From assembly GCA_963815125.1 (NCBI GenBank), contig CAWFFM010000001.1, forward strand, positions 124,001 through 188,000: a stretch of 64,000 bases of DNA, in the 5' to 3' direction. The stretch's first letter is position 1; each line of letters begins with the position of its first letter. Both the position numbers and the translations under genes were made by a program. Positions 1 through 7,305 of this stretch are shown piece by piece. The notes under the pieces were generated by a model. It saw only the letters and a list, made by a program, of their open reading frames with translations, was not told where the DNA came from and made no database searches. The DNA is from Actinocatenispora sp963815125. GTDB taxonomy: Bacteria > Actinomycetota > Actinomycetes > Mycobacteriales > Micromonosporaceae.

Positions 1-660
1 CGCGCCGGCCCGGCCGGACACGTTCGGCGCCGACTGGCCGGAGCCGCCACTGCCGGCGGTTTCGGTGGCACTGCCGTACGCCTGCTCACGCAGTTTCTTC
101 AGCTTGGCGATGTCGGCGGAGATGCTGGCCTTCTTGGCCTTCAGGTCCTTCTGCTGCTTCGCCTGCTTGGCGTACAGCGCGGCGACAGCGTGCCGCTGGT
201 CGGTCAGTTGCCGTTTGTGCGCGGCCAGCGAACGGATCTTCGTGGCCTGCCGGGCACTGATCCGGTCCAGCGTGTTGATGCCGTCCATCAGGTCGCCGCT
301 GGTGCCGGACAGCATGCTGTTCCAGGCGCTGGCCGTACCACCGCGGTAGGCCGCCGCCGCCATCGCGCCGACCTGTTTCTGTTCGGCGCTGACCTGAGCG
401 GCCAACGGTTTGATCTTCCGGTCCAGGGCCTTGACCTTCGCCCGGGACTTCTTCGCCTCGTCGGTGATCTTGTTGTACTGCTCGACTACCTGCTCGAACT
501 TGGTCGAGTCCTGACTGATCTGATGCTCGAGGTCGGCCTGCGAGGGCGTGGCGTGTGCCGTCCCGGCCGGGGCCAGGGAGAACGACAGCGCGGCAGCGGT
601 CGCGACGGCGACGAGCGTGAGGGTACGGAACGGGATCCGTAATCGGCGTGCAGCGCTCAC
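1..660 (-). CDS. Secreted coiled-coil protein, N-terminal part of a probable NlpC/P60 peptidoglycan hydrolase (cut by window edge)
   Basis: The visible 220 residues begin at a GTG (658-660) and run off the left end of the window. A signal peptide (Arg-rich start, then a hydrophobic run ending near AGTAHA) leads into a long Lys/Gln/Ala-rich helical region typical of the coiled coil that precedes the NlpC/P60 domain in actinobacterial RipA-like endopeptidases. The linker becomes Gly/Ser-rich near base 1, where the catalytic domain should follow outside the window. The cysteine-peptidase domain itself is not seen, so the family is inferred from the coiled coil plus the ydaO-type riboswitch directly upstream, a combination well known for actinobacterial cell-wall hydrolases. 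A purine-rich GGAAGAAGGG lies about 10 bases before the GTG. Likely role: cleavage of peptidoglycan during growth or separation, exported through Sec. Confidence 0.75.
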   Translation of the reverse strand, partial: MSAARRLRIPFRTLTLVAVATAAALSFSLAPAGTAHATPSQADLEHQISQDSTKFEQVVEQYNKITDEAKKSRAKVKALDRKIKPLAAQVSAEQKQVGAMAAAAYRGGTASAWNSMLSGTSGDLMDGINTLDRISARQATKIRSLAAHKRQLTDQRHAVAALYAKQAKQQKDLKAKKASISADIAKLKKLREQAYGSATETAGSGGSGQSAPNVSGRAGA

Positions 661-670
661 CAGGGTATGA

Positions 671-805
671 ACCCTTCTTCCAGGTACCGCTTACCGAGTT
701 AGCTGACGGGTTCGGGCGGGAAGAAGTTCGCCCTACCGTGGTGTACGGATTCACCCCAGGAACGGTGGGTCCCCGGCTCGTCTGGCGACGACTCAGCGGT
801 GCCGC
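671..805 (-). ncRNA. ydaO/yuaA-type cyclic di-AMP riboswitch
   Basis: Read on the minus strand, the leader contains the hallmark blocks of the ydaO motif in order: CCGGGGACCCA, then TGGGGTGAATCC, then TAGGGCGAAC, then CCGAACCCGTCAGCTAAC, then GGTAAGCGGTACC and GGAAGAAGGG. The outer helix can form between GGCACCGCTGAG at the 5' end (about 793-803) and AAGCGGTACC at the 3' end (about 683-693). The element sits between a good promoter and the start of the secreted hydrolase-like gene. Established knowledge: this class binds c-di-AMP and in actinobacteria usually turns off cell-wall hydrolase genes when the ligand is high. No other riboswitch class has this CAGCTAAC block. Confidence 0.92.
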
Positions 806-849
806 GCGGAGCTGCCCGATCGGGCTGCGGGGGGCCGGGCGACAGGGTC

Positions 850-877
850 ACCGTAGCGGTTTTGGCACCCACGTCAA
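850..877 (-). promoter_or_regulatory. Promoter for the riboswitch-hydrolase transcript
   Basis: On the minus strand a -35 box TTGACG (877-872) and a -10 box TACGGT (855-850) are separated by 16 bases. This predicts a start near 843 and a leader of about 180 bases that holds the riboswitch. Confidence 0.6.
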
Positions 878-940
878 CGGTTTCGTTCATGCCGGGTGAG
901 TAGACCCACATGGCCGTCACCGCACGTCCTGTGCCGGTTG

Positions 941-974
941 CGTTCCGCCGGGACGGTACGCGCTCGGCGGAACG
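941..974 (-). terminator. Inverted repeat, probable terminator of the prenyltransferase gene
   Basis: CGTTCCGCCG (941-950) and CGGCGGAACG (965-974) form a perfect 10-bp stem with a 14-base loop. It lies about 50 bases after the stop codon of the minus-strand prenyltransferase gene and before the next promoter, the expected place for a terminator. No U-tract follows, as is common in high-GC actinobacteria. Confidence 0.5.
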
Positions 975-1024
975 TCACGCGCATTCCCGTGCGGTGGGGG
1001 AGAACCCTGACGAATGCGGCGGGA

Positions 1025-1807
1025 TCATCGACCGTACCGGCGTTGCCGGGCGGCGTAGGAACGCAGCGCGCGGAGAAAGTCGACATGACGGAATCCGGGC
1101 CAGTAGACGTCGCAGAAGTACAACTCGGAATAGGCCGACTGCCACAACAGGAATCCGGACAGGCGCTGTTCACCACTGGTCCGGATGACCAGATCGGGGT
1201 CGGGCTGGCCCGCGGTGTACAGATGTTCGGCGATGTCCTCGACGGTGATGCTGGCGGCCAGTTCCGCCAGTCCGGTACCGGCGCGGGCCCGGTCGGTCAG
1301 CAGTGAGCGGAACGCGTCCACGAGTTCCTGCCGGCCGCCGTAGCCGAGCGCGATGGTCAGTTCCGAGTCGGTGCTGCCGGCCCCGGTGACCGACTCGGCC
1401 CGGGCGAGTGTGTCCCTGGTCTGTGCGGGTAGCAGGTCGAGCGTGCCGGCGATGCGCAACTGCCATCGGTTGGCCGGCCGGGCCAGTAGCCGTAGCACGG
1501 CCCGTTCGATCTCCTCGACCAGGAACTTGACCTCGCTGTCCGCCCGGTGCCGCAGGTTGTCGGTGGACGCGGCGAAGATCGTGACGTGCCGGATGCCGAG
1601 TTCGGCGCACCAGTCGAGGACGTGCCCGATGTGCTCGGCGCCGTACCGGTGGCCGACGCTCACGTTGTCGAAGCCCATGCCGCGGGCCCAGCGTCGGTTC
1701 CCGTCCATGATCAGCGCGACGTGGCGGGGCAGCGTCACGCCGGCCAGCCGGGTACGCAGCCGGCGTGCGTACAGCAGGTGTGCCGCGGTGCGCAGGTTCG
1801 ACGTCAT
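1025..1807 (-). CDS. Isoprenyl transferase (cis-prenyltransferase, UppS / short-chain Z-FPP synthase family)
   Basis: Protein of 260 residues that condenses isopentenyl diphosphate onto an allylic diphosphate in cis, making polyprenyl carriers for cell-wall synthesis. Family motifs are clear: HVALIMDGNRRWA with the catalytic Asp near residue 35, the VGHRYGAEHI helix, the FAASTDNLRH block, and near the C terminus RTSGEQRLSGFLLWQSAYSE, which binds the diphosphates. The N-terminal leader with LLYARRLRTRL resembles the short-chain Z-farnesyl diphosphate synthase branch (Rv1086-like) more than the decaprenyl enzyme (inference). A TTG 12 bases upstream (1817-1819) is in frame, but I chose ATG 1805-1807; neither has a strong ribosome-binding site. 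Transcribed toward the hydrolase gene, with a probable terminator between. Confidence 0.9.
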   Translation of the reverse strand: MTSNLRTAAHLLYARRLRTRLAGVTLPRHVALIMDGNRRWARGMGFDNVSVGHRYGAEHIGHVLDWCAELGIRHVTIFAASTDNLRHRADSEVKFLVEEIERAVLRLLARPANRWQLRIAGTLDLLPAQTRDTLARAESVTGAGSTDSELTIALGYGGRQELVDAFRSLLTDRARAGTGLAELAASITVEDIAEHLYTAGQPDPDLVIRTSGEQRLSGFLLWQSAYSELYFCDVYWPGFRHVDFLRALRSYAARQRRYGR

Positions 1808-2213
1808 GCCGGCAGTCAACCGGCCCGATGCGTACGGACCGGGGGAGAAACGTGCGGGCCCGGTGAAGGTTTCTCCCGCGATTGGTGACCAATGCCACTC
1901 GGCCGATCGGTGAGCGCGGACCCGGCGCAGGTGGCGGGCAGAGGGGCGTGTTCTAGGCTGAGCAGCCGCAGAAAGCGGCGGAAAGAGGATGAAGAACGCT
2001 TCCGGCTCCAGGCCGGCCGCCCTTCCAGCACAAGGACCCGAATCGGCGGGGCCGAACCCACGGTACGTGACTGATCTGTGACAAGACCGGGCTGGGTAGG
2101 GTGGTTAGGTGCCGGAGGTGACGGGGTACCCAAGCACGGTGCCCATGTCGGCTGACAACAGAGGTGGTGACGGGGATGCTCAGCAGGACAGCCCGCTGGT
2201 CGAGGTCGGTCCG
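1808..2213. other. Intergenic stretch between the prenyltransferase and STAS genes
   Basis: About 400 bases without a confident gene. It holds a GCCGC-AGAAA-GCGGC mini-hairpin (about 1966-1980) and, just after it, a possible 30-codon reading frame at 1989-2081 with a good ribosome-binding site. It also contains the alternative upstream starts (GTG 2109, ATG 2145) of the STAS gene. Confidence 0.5.
1989..2081 (+). CDS. Possible small ORF of 30 residues
   Basis: ATG at 1989 is preceded by GGAAAGAGG directly before it and a 5-bp GCCGC/GCGGC hairpin. A TAGGCT -10-like box lies near 1953-1958. The frame reads MKNASGSRPAALPAQGPESA, continues for ten more residues and stops at 2079-2081. The peptide is Pro/Ala-rich and hydrophilic, with no signal peptide. 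I do not recognise it. The support is the ribosome-binding site and hairpin only; it may be a leader peptide or chance. Confidence 0.25.
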   Translation: MKNASGSRPAALPAQGPESAGPNPRYVTDL

Positions 2214-2573
2214 ATGAATCGACCTCCCTTCGCGCTCAGCCGCGAGGACCGGGACGGACTCGCTGTGCTGACCGTCAGCGGCGACATCGACGTGGACACC
2301 GCATGGCGGCTCCGGGAGGAGCTGACCACCCTGCTGGCCGGCCAGGATGTCGTCGTGGAGATGTCCGAGGTCGAATTCCTCGACTCCACCGGCCTGGGCG
2401 TACTGGTCGCCGGTTACCGCCAGGCACGCAGCTCCGGACACCAGATGGCCATCGCCGGCGCACCGCAGCGGGTCCTCGACATCCTGGAACTGACCCGGCT
2501 GACCACGATCTTCGCCCTCTACCCGGATCTGCCGGCCGCCACCGAGGGTCTGCTCGCTTCCTCCACCGGCTGA
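2214..2573 (+). CDS. STAS-domain anti-sigma factor antagonist
   Basis: Small cytosolic protein of about 119 residues with a single STAS domain of the SpoIIAA/RsbV type. It would release a sigma factor by binding an anti-sigma kinase, and would be inactivated by phosphorylation of the Ser in FLDSTGLGVLV. The order VLTVSGDIDV, VVVEMSEVEFLDSTGLGVLV, then IAGAPQRVLDILELTRLTTIF is the full domain. I chose ATG 2214 because a GAGGT lies 9 bases before it and the domain begins right after; in-frame starts at GTG 2109 and ATG 2145 would add a 23-35-residue polar extension. No anti-sigma partner is adjacent, so it acts in trans. Confidence 0.85.
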   Translation: MNRPPFALSREDRDGLAVLTVSGDIDVDTAWRLREELTTLLAGQDVVVEMSEVEFLDSTGLGVLVAGYRQARSSGHQMAIAGAPQRVLDILELTRLTTIFALYPDLPAATEGLLASSTG

Positions 2574-2704
2574 TCCCGCGCCGACCTCGGGTCGGCGGCC
2601 CCACCGGTCACGCCACTGCCGCACCCGCGCGGCCGCCGGGCGGACCGTACCGGTCGCCGCGACCTGCCGAAGACGCGCCGGAACGCTTTCCGCAAGGATT
2701 ATGC

Positions 2705-2716
2705 TTGACCGGTTCA
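2705..2716. promoter_or_regulatory. Imperfect LacI operator before the repressor gene
   Basis: TTGACCGGTTCA matches 10 of 12 bases of the TGAACCGGTTCA operators in front of the sugar ABC operon. It sits directly after a TATGCT -10-like box (2700-2705) and about 40 bases before the repressor ATG, which suggests autoregulation. Confidence 0.5.
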
Positions 2717-2754
2717 GTTGAATCGGAATGCATGTTCTCCGGAAGGCGGCGCGG

Positions 2755-3762
2755 ATGAAGCGGCCGACAATTCTGGACATTGCCCGTGCCGCGGGTGTGT
2801 CCAAGGGCGCCGTGTCGTACGCGCTGAACGGACGGCCCGGCGTGTCCGCCGCCACCCGGGCCCGGATCCTCGCGATCGCCGAGGAACTGGGCTGGGTCCC
2901 CAGCAGCGCGGCCCGCGCACTGTCCTCCGACCGGGCCGACGCGGTCGGCCTGATCGCCGCCCGCGAGCCCGAGCTGCTCGCCACCGAGCCGTACTTCATG
3001 CGGGTGGTGGCCGGGATCGAGGAGACCCTGGCCGACCGGGGTACCGCCCTGTTGTTGACCACCGTGCGCGATGTCGCCACCGAACTGGACACCTACCGGC
3101 GGTGGTGGGCGGGCCGTCGGGTGGACGGCGTACTGCTGTTGGACATGCGTACCGAGGATCCGCGGCCGGCGCTGCTGCGCCAGCTGGATGCGCCGGGTGT
3201 GGTGCTGGGCGCGCAGCGGGAGTACGAGGGCATCCCGAGCACCCGGGTCAACGACCACGACGCGATGATGCGGGCGGTCGGGCATCTGGTCGGTCTGGGG
3301 CACCGGCGCATCGCCCGGGTCTCCGGTCCGCAGCGACTGGAGCATGCCGCGCTGCGTAGTGGGTACTTCGCCGAGGCGTGCCGCGAACTGCTGGGCAGTG
3401 AACAGGTACAGCTGGAGACCGACTACACGGCGCGTGCCGGGCTGGCCGCTACCCGCACGCTGCTGGCCGCCGCGAATCCACCGTCGGCGATCATCTACGA
3501 CAACGACGTGATGGCGGTCGCTGCGGTGTCCGAGCTGGTCAGTGCGGGCATGAAGGTGCCGACCGAGCTCGCCGTACTGGCCTGGGACGACTCTCCGCTG
3601 TGCGAACTGGTCCGGCCGGCGGTGACCGCGTTCAGTCACGACGTCGCCGCGGAGGCCGGTACCGCCGCGGGGTTGCTGCTGGAGCGCATCGCGACCGGAT
3701 CGGCCCGGGACCGCTGGCTGACCCCGCGGCATCTGGAGATCCGGGCCAGCACGGTGGGTTGA
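2755..3762 (+). CDS. LacI-family transcriptional repressor of the adjacent sugar operon
   Basis: Protein of 335 residues. The N terminus is a LacI helix-turn-helix, TILDIARAAGVSKGAVSYALNG, with the hinge helix ending near SSAARALSS. The rest is a periplasmic-binding-protein-like effector domain (VGLIAAREPELL, GVVLGAQREYEG, GHRRIARVSGPQ, SAIIYDNDVMAVA, LAVLAWDDSPLCELVRPAVT). ATG 2755 follows GGAAGGCGGC and places the helix-turn-helix at the extreme N terminus as usual; an upstream ATG at 2728 is less likely. It precedes the sugar ABC operon in the same direction, and perfect operators lie at that operon's promoter. Inference: it represses the operon until a beta-linked oligosaccharide or glucoside binds. 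A small GGCCGG/CCGGCC hairpin follows the gene at 3764-3778. Confidence 0.93.
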   Translation: MKRPTILDIARAAGVSKGAVSYALNGRPGVSAATRARILAIAEELGWVPSSAARALSSDRADAVGLIAAREPELLATEPYFMRVVAGIEETLADRGTALLLTTVRDVATELDTYRRWWAGRRVDGVLLLDMRTEDPRPALLRQLDAPGVVLGAQREYEGIPSTRVNDHDAMMRAVGHLVGLGHRRIARVSGPQRLEHAALRSGYFAEACRELLGSEQVQLETDYTARAGLAATRTLLAAANPPSAIIYDNDVMAVAAVSELVSAGMKVPTELAVLAWDDSPLCELVRPAVTAFSHDVAAEAGTAAGLLLERIATGSARDRWLTPRHLEIRASTVG

Positions 3763-3829
3763 CGGCCGGCCGCCGGCCTGGAAAGTTGTGGTATGTACGG
3801 TTGCGTGCCAGCCGTTGACTTCCTTCAGG

Positions 3830-3888
3830 TGAACCGGTTCAGAAATCCGCCCCCGTGGTCTAGTATCGGCTCCACCTGAACCGGTTCA
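3830..3888 (+). promoter_or_regulatory. Operon promoter flanked by two perfect LacI operators
   Basis: Two identical 12-bp palindromes TGAACCGGTTCA lie at 3830-3841 and 3877-3888, centre to centre 47 bp. Between them is a TAGTAT -10 box (3861-3866); a TTCAGA -35-like box (3838-3843) overlaps the first operator. The second operator lies just after the predicted start site. This is a classic arrangement for looping or double-block repression by the LacI protein encoded just upstream. Confidence 0.85.
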
Positions 3889-3970
3889 TGCCACGGCGGT
3901 CCAGCGTAGGACGACCGGACGTTGTGTGGCACGGACGCCGCGCCGTCGCGCGGCGACGAAGGAGTCGATC

Positions 3971-5281
3971 GTGCACAAGCGGATACTCGGGACCGCTGTT
4001 CTGTCTGCGGCCCTCGTTGCCGGAGTGAGCCTCACGGCCTGCTCCTCGGGCAGCGGCTCGGACTCGAAGACCCTCACCTACTGGGCGAGCAACCAGGGCA
4101 CCAGCATCCAGAACGACAAGGATGTGCTGCGGCCCGAACTCGCCAAGTTCACCAAACAGACCGGCATCAAGGTCAACCTGCAGGTGATCGGTTGGAACGA
4201 CCTGCTCAACCGGATCATGTCGGCCACCACCTCCGGCCAGGGCCCCGACGTGGTGAACATCGGGAACACCTGGTCGGCCTCGCTGCAGGCGACCGGCGCG
4301 TTCGTGGACTTCGACAAGTCCAACATGGACAAGATCGGTGGCAGCAAGTTCCTCGCCACCAGCATGAGCTCGACCGGCGCGAAGGGTAAGACACCCACCT
4401 CGGTCCCGCTCTACGGGCTGTCCTACGGGCTGTTCTACAACAAGAAGCAGTTCAAGGCCGCCGGCATCGCCGACGCACCGAAGACCTGGGCCGAGCTGGT
4501 CGCCGACGCCCGGAAGCTGACCGACCCGGCCAAGAAGCACTACGGCATGACCCTGGCCGGGGCCAGCTACACGGAGAACGCGCACTTCGCCTTCATGTTC
4601 GGTAAGCAGCAGGGCGCCGAGTTCTTCAACTCCGGCAACAAGGCCACCTTCACCGCGGACGGCAACGTCAAGGGCATCAAGCAGTACATCGACCTGCTCG
4701 GTACCGAGAAGGTGGCCACCCCCGCCTCCGCCGAGCACGCCACCACCACCGACGCCATCAGTGACTTCACCTCCGGCAAGGCGGCCATGCTGATGGGTCA
4801 GAACAACACGGCCGCGGGGATCGAGGCCGGGGGGATGACCACCGACGACTACGGGGTGGCGCCCATCCCGCTGCTGTCACCGCTGCCGGCGGGCGGTAAG
4901 GCCGTCAACAGTCACGTCGCCGGCATCAACATCGCGGCATTCAAGGACAAGAACGAGACCGGCGCGCTGAAGTTCATCAAGTTCCTGACCAGCCGCAGCG
5001 AGCAGGTCACGCTCAACAAGAAGTTCGGTGCCCTGCCGGTCACCCGGGAGGCATCCACCGACCCGACGTTCCAGACCCCGCAGAACAAGGTGTTCGTGGA
5101 CGTACTGGCCAAGACCTCCGCGCCGATGCCGATGATTCCCAACGAGAGTCAGTTCGAGACGACCGTCGGCAACGCGATGAAGGACCTGATCGCGCAGGCG
5201 GCCACCGGCAAGAAGGTCACCGACGCCGATGTGAAGAAGGCTCTCGCCGACGCCGAACAGAAGATGCAGAGCGGCGGCTGA
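3971..5281 (+). CDS. Sugar ABC transporter substrate-binding lipoprotein
   Basis: Extracellular solute-binding protein family 1, 436 residues, anchored by a lipobox: a short basic N terminus, a hydrophobic segment and LTAC followed by a Ser/Gly linker. It captures the sugar outside the membrane and delivers it to the two permeases encoded next. Family-typical stretches include LTYWASNQ at the mature start, GQGPDVVNIGNTW, GLSYGLFYNKKQF, and GKAAMLMGQNNTAAG. I chose GTG 3971 because GAAGGAG precedes it by 7 bases and the signal peptide starts there; the frame is open upstream to 3926. First gene of the LacI-controlled operon. The ATP-binding subunit is not encoded here and is probably a shared MsiK-type ATPase (inference). 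Confidence 0.93.
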   Translation: MHKRILGTAVLSAALVAGVSLTACSSGSGSDSKTLTYWASNQGTSIQNDKDVLRPELAKFTKQTGIKVNLQVIGWNDLLNRIMSATTSGQGPDVVNIGNTWSASLQATGAFVDFDKSNMDKIGGSKFLATSMSSTGAKGKTPTSVPLYGLSYGLFYNKKQFKAAGIADAPKTWAELVADARKLTDPAKKHYGMTLAGASYTENAHFAFMFGKQQGAEFFNSGNKATFTADGNVKGIKQYIDLLGTEKVATPASAEHATTTDAISDFTSGKAAMLMGQNNTAAGIEAGGMTTDDYGVAPIPLLSPLPAGGKAVNSHVAGINIAAFKDKNETGALKFIKFLTSRSEQVTLNKKFGALPVTREASTDPTFQTPQNKVFVDVLAKTSAPMPMIPNESQFETTVGNAMKDLIAQAATGKKVTDADVKKALADAEQKMQSGG

Positions 5282-5316
5282 GCGGACCGGACGGTGCGCA
5301 CGCTCAGGTAGTGCGG

Positions 5317-5363
5317 CGGCGCGCCGACCGGACGGTGCTGACCAGCGTTCGGTCGGCGCGCCG
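5317..5363 (+). terminator. Strong 14-bp inverted repeat between binding-protein and permease genes
   Basis: CGGCGCGCCGACCG (5317-5330) and CGGTCGGCGCGCCG (5350-5363) are perfect inverted copies with a 19-base loop. The hairpin lies 36 bases after the binding-protein stop and about 90 bases before the permease start. Such structures commonly cut off or stabilise part of the transcript so that binding protein is made in excess over membrane subunits (inference here). Confidence 0.6.
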
Positions 5364-5453
5364 ACCCGGCCACCGGAGCCGGGCCGGCGCGCCACTCGCC
5401 GAGCTACAGCACCCAGCAACGGACCGTACGCAGGCGGGAAGGTAGGAGCGGTC

Positions 5454-6434
5454 ATGTCGGCAACCAGGACCCCCGTCCAGGACGGGCGGGACACCGACGA
5501 GGAACCCACCACCAAGGGCCGGGTACGACGTGGGGTCCGACATTCCAGGGCGTTACCGTATCTGCTGCTGGCACCCGCCATCCTGTTCGAACTGCTGGTG
5601 CACGTGATCCCGATGTTCACCGGGATCGGCATCAGCTTCCTGAAACTCAACCAGTTCTTCCTCCGACACTGGCTGGACGCGCCGTTCGCCGGACTGAGCA
5701 ACTACTCGTACGGGGTGGACTTCAACTCCAGCATCGGCTCGGCCCTGCTGAAGTCGTTCGGTGTGACGATCGCGTTCACCATCATCGTGGTCGCCGCATC
5801 CTGGCTGCTGGGCATGTTCGCCGCGACCCTGCTGCAACGGGCCTTCCGTGGCCGGGCCGTACTGCGCACGCTGTTCCTGATCCCGTACGCGTTGCCCGTG
5901 TACGCCGCGGTCATCGTCTGGAAGTTCATGCTCAGCCGGGACAACGGCATGGTCAACCATCTGCTCACCCAGCTGCACGTGACCGACGGCACCACGTTCT
6001 GGTTGCTGGGCAACAACGCGTTCGTGTCCATCGTGGTGGTCGCGGTGTGGCGGCTGTGGCCGTTCGCGCTGCTGACCCTGATGGCCGGAATGCAGTCACT
6101 GCCCGGTGACATCTACGAGGCGGCCGCGGTGGACGGCGCGAACATGTGGCAGCAGTTCCGCCGGCTGACCCTGCCGATGCTGCGCGGGGTCAACCAGGTG
6201 CTGATCCTGGTGCTGTTCCTGTGGACGTTCAACGACTTCAACGTGCCGTACACGCTGTTCGCCGAGTCGATCCCGCCGTCGGCCGACCTGATCTCCATCC
6301 ACGTCTACCAGTCGTCCTTCCTGACCTGGAACTTCGGCCTGGGTTCGGCGATGAGCGTGCTGCTGCTGTTGTTCCTGCTGGTGGTCACCGCCGGATATCT
6401 GCTGGTGACGTCGAGGAGGTCGCGTCGTGCATGA
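5454..6434 (+). CDS. Sugar ABC transporter permease 1 (MalF-like)
   Basis: Integral membrane protein of 326 residues with six predicted helices, the first near residues 34-55 after a polar, charged N terminus. The EAA loop characteristic of the binding-protein-dependent transport inner-membrane component is seen as YEAAAVDGANMWQQFRRLTLPM, which docks on the ATPase. GGTAGGAGCGGTC before ATG 5454 is a clear ribosome-binding site. Its stop overlaps the next permease start by 8 bases, so the two are translationally coupled. Heterodimer partner of the following gene. Confidence 0.93.
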   Translation: MSATRTPVQDGRDTDEEPTTKGRVRRGVRHSRALPYLLLAPAILFELLVHVIPMFTGIGISFLKLNQFFLRHWLDAPFAGLSNYSYGVDFNSSIGSALLKSFGVTIAFTIIVVAASWLLGMFAATLLQRAFRGRAVLRTLFLIPYALPVYAAVIVWKFMLSRDNGMVNHLLTQLHVTDGTTFWLLGNNAFVSIVVVAVWRLWPFALLTLMAGMQSLPGDIYEAAAVDGANMWQQFRRLTLPMLRGVNQVLILVLFLWTFNDFNVPYTLFAESIPPSADLISIHVYQSSFLTWNFGLGSAMSVLLLLFLLVVTAGYLLVTSRRSRRA

Positions 6435-7266
6435 GTCGCGTACGTTCAAGGTGGTCCGCGCGGTCGGGCTGACCCTGCTGGCACTGTTCACGCTGGCCCC
6501 GCTGTACGTCATGCTCACTTCGGCGCTCAAGCCGTTGAAGGACGTACAGGGCGAGTTCCAGTGGATACCGACCACTCTCACGCCGCGCCCGTTCGTGGAC
6601 ATCTGGTCGACCATCCCGCTGGGCAAGTACTTCACCAACAGCCTGGTCGTGTCGTTGTCCTCGACCGTACTGTCGGTGGCGATCGCGATCTTCGCGTCGT
6701 ACTCGATCAGCCGCTACCGCTTCGTCGGCCGGCAGCTGTTTCGGATGACCGTACTGTCCACCCAGATGTTCCCCGGCATCCTGTTCCTGCTGCCGCTGTA
6801 CCTGATCTACGTCAACATCGGGCAGGAGATCGGCTTCGCGCTCAACGGCTCGCGGATCGGGCTGGTCATCACGTACCTGACCTTCTCGCTGCCGTTCTCG
6901 ATCTGGATGCTGGTCGGCTACTTCGAGACCATCCCACGCGGGTTGGACGAGGCGGCCAAGGTGGACGGTGCCGGGCCGTTGCGCATCCTGCTGTCCATCG
7001 TGGTGCCGGCAGCGAAGCCGGGCATCGTCGCGGTGGGCATCTACTCGTTCATGACCGCCTGGGGGGAGACCCTGTTCGCGTCGGTGATGACCAACGACGC
7101 GTCCAAGACACTCGCCATCGGGCTGCGTGAGTACTCCACCCAGACCTCCGTGTACTGGAACCAGGTGATGGCCGCCTCGCTGGTGGTCAGCGTTCCGGTC
7201 GTGGTCGGTTTCCTGCTGCTGCAGCGCTATCTGGTGCAGGGTCTGACCGCTGGTGCCGTGAAGTAG
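6427..7266 (+). CDS. Sugar ABC transporter permease 2 (MalG-like)
   Basis: Integral membrane protein of 279 residues with six helices. The EAA loop reads LDEAAKVDGAGPLRILLSIVVP. The start is GTG 6427, preceded by GAGGAGGT, and lies inside the end of permease 1. Together the two form the transport channel used by the upstream lipoprotein. Followed 39 bases later by the GH5-like glycosidase gene, consistent with one operon for uptake and hydrolysis of an oligosaccharide. Confidence 0.93.
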   Translation: MHESRTFKVVRAVGLTLLALFTLAPLYVMLTSALKPLKDVQGEFQWIPTTLTPRPFVDIWSTIPLGKYFTNSLVVSLSSTVLSVAIAIFASYSISRYRFVGRQLFRMTVLSTQMFPGILFLLPLYLIYVNIGQEIGFALNGSRIGLVITYLTFSLPFSIWMLVGYFETIPRGLDEAAKVDGAGPLRILLSIVVPAAKPGIVAVGIYSFMTAWGETLFASVMTNDASKTLAIGLREYSTQTSVYWNQVMAASLVVSVPVVVGFLLLQRYLVQGLTAGAVK

Positions 7267-7305
7267 TCCGCGCGGCGCGTACCTGTCCCGTGTGATGGAA
7301 GGAAG

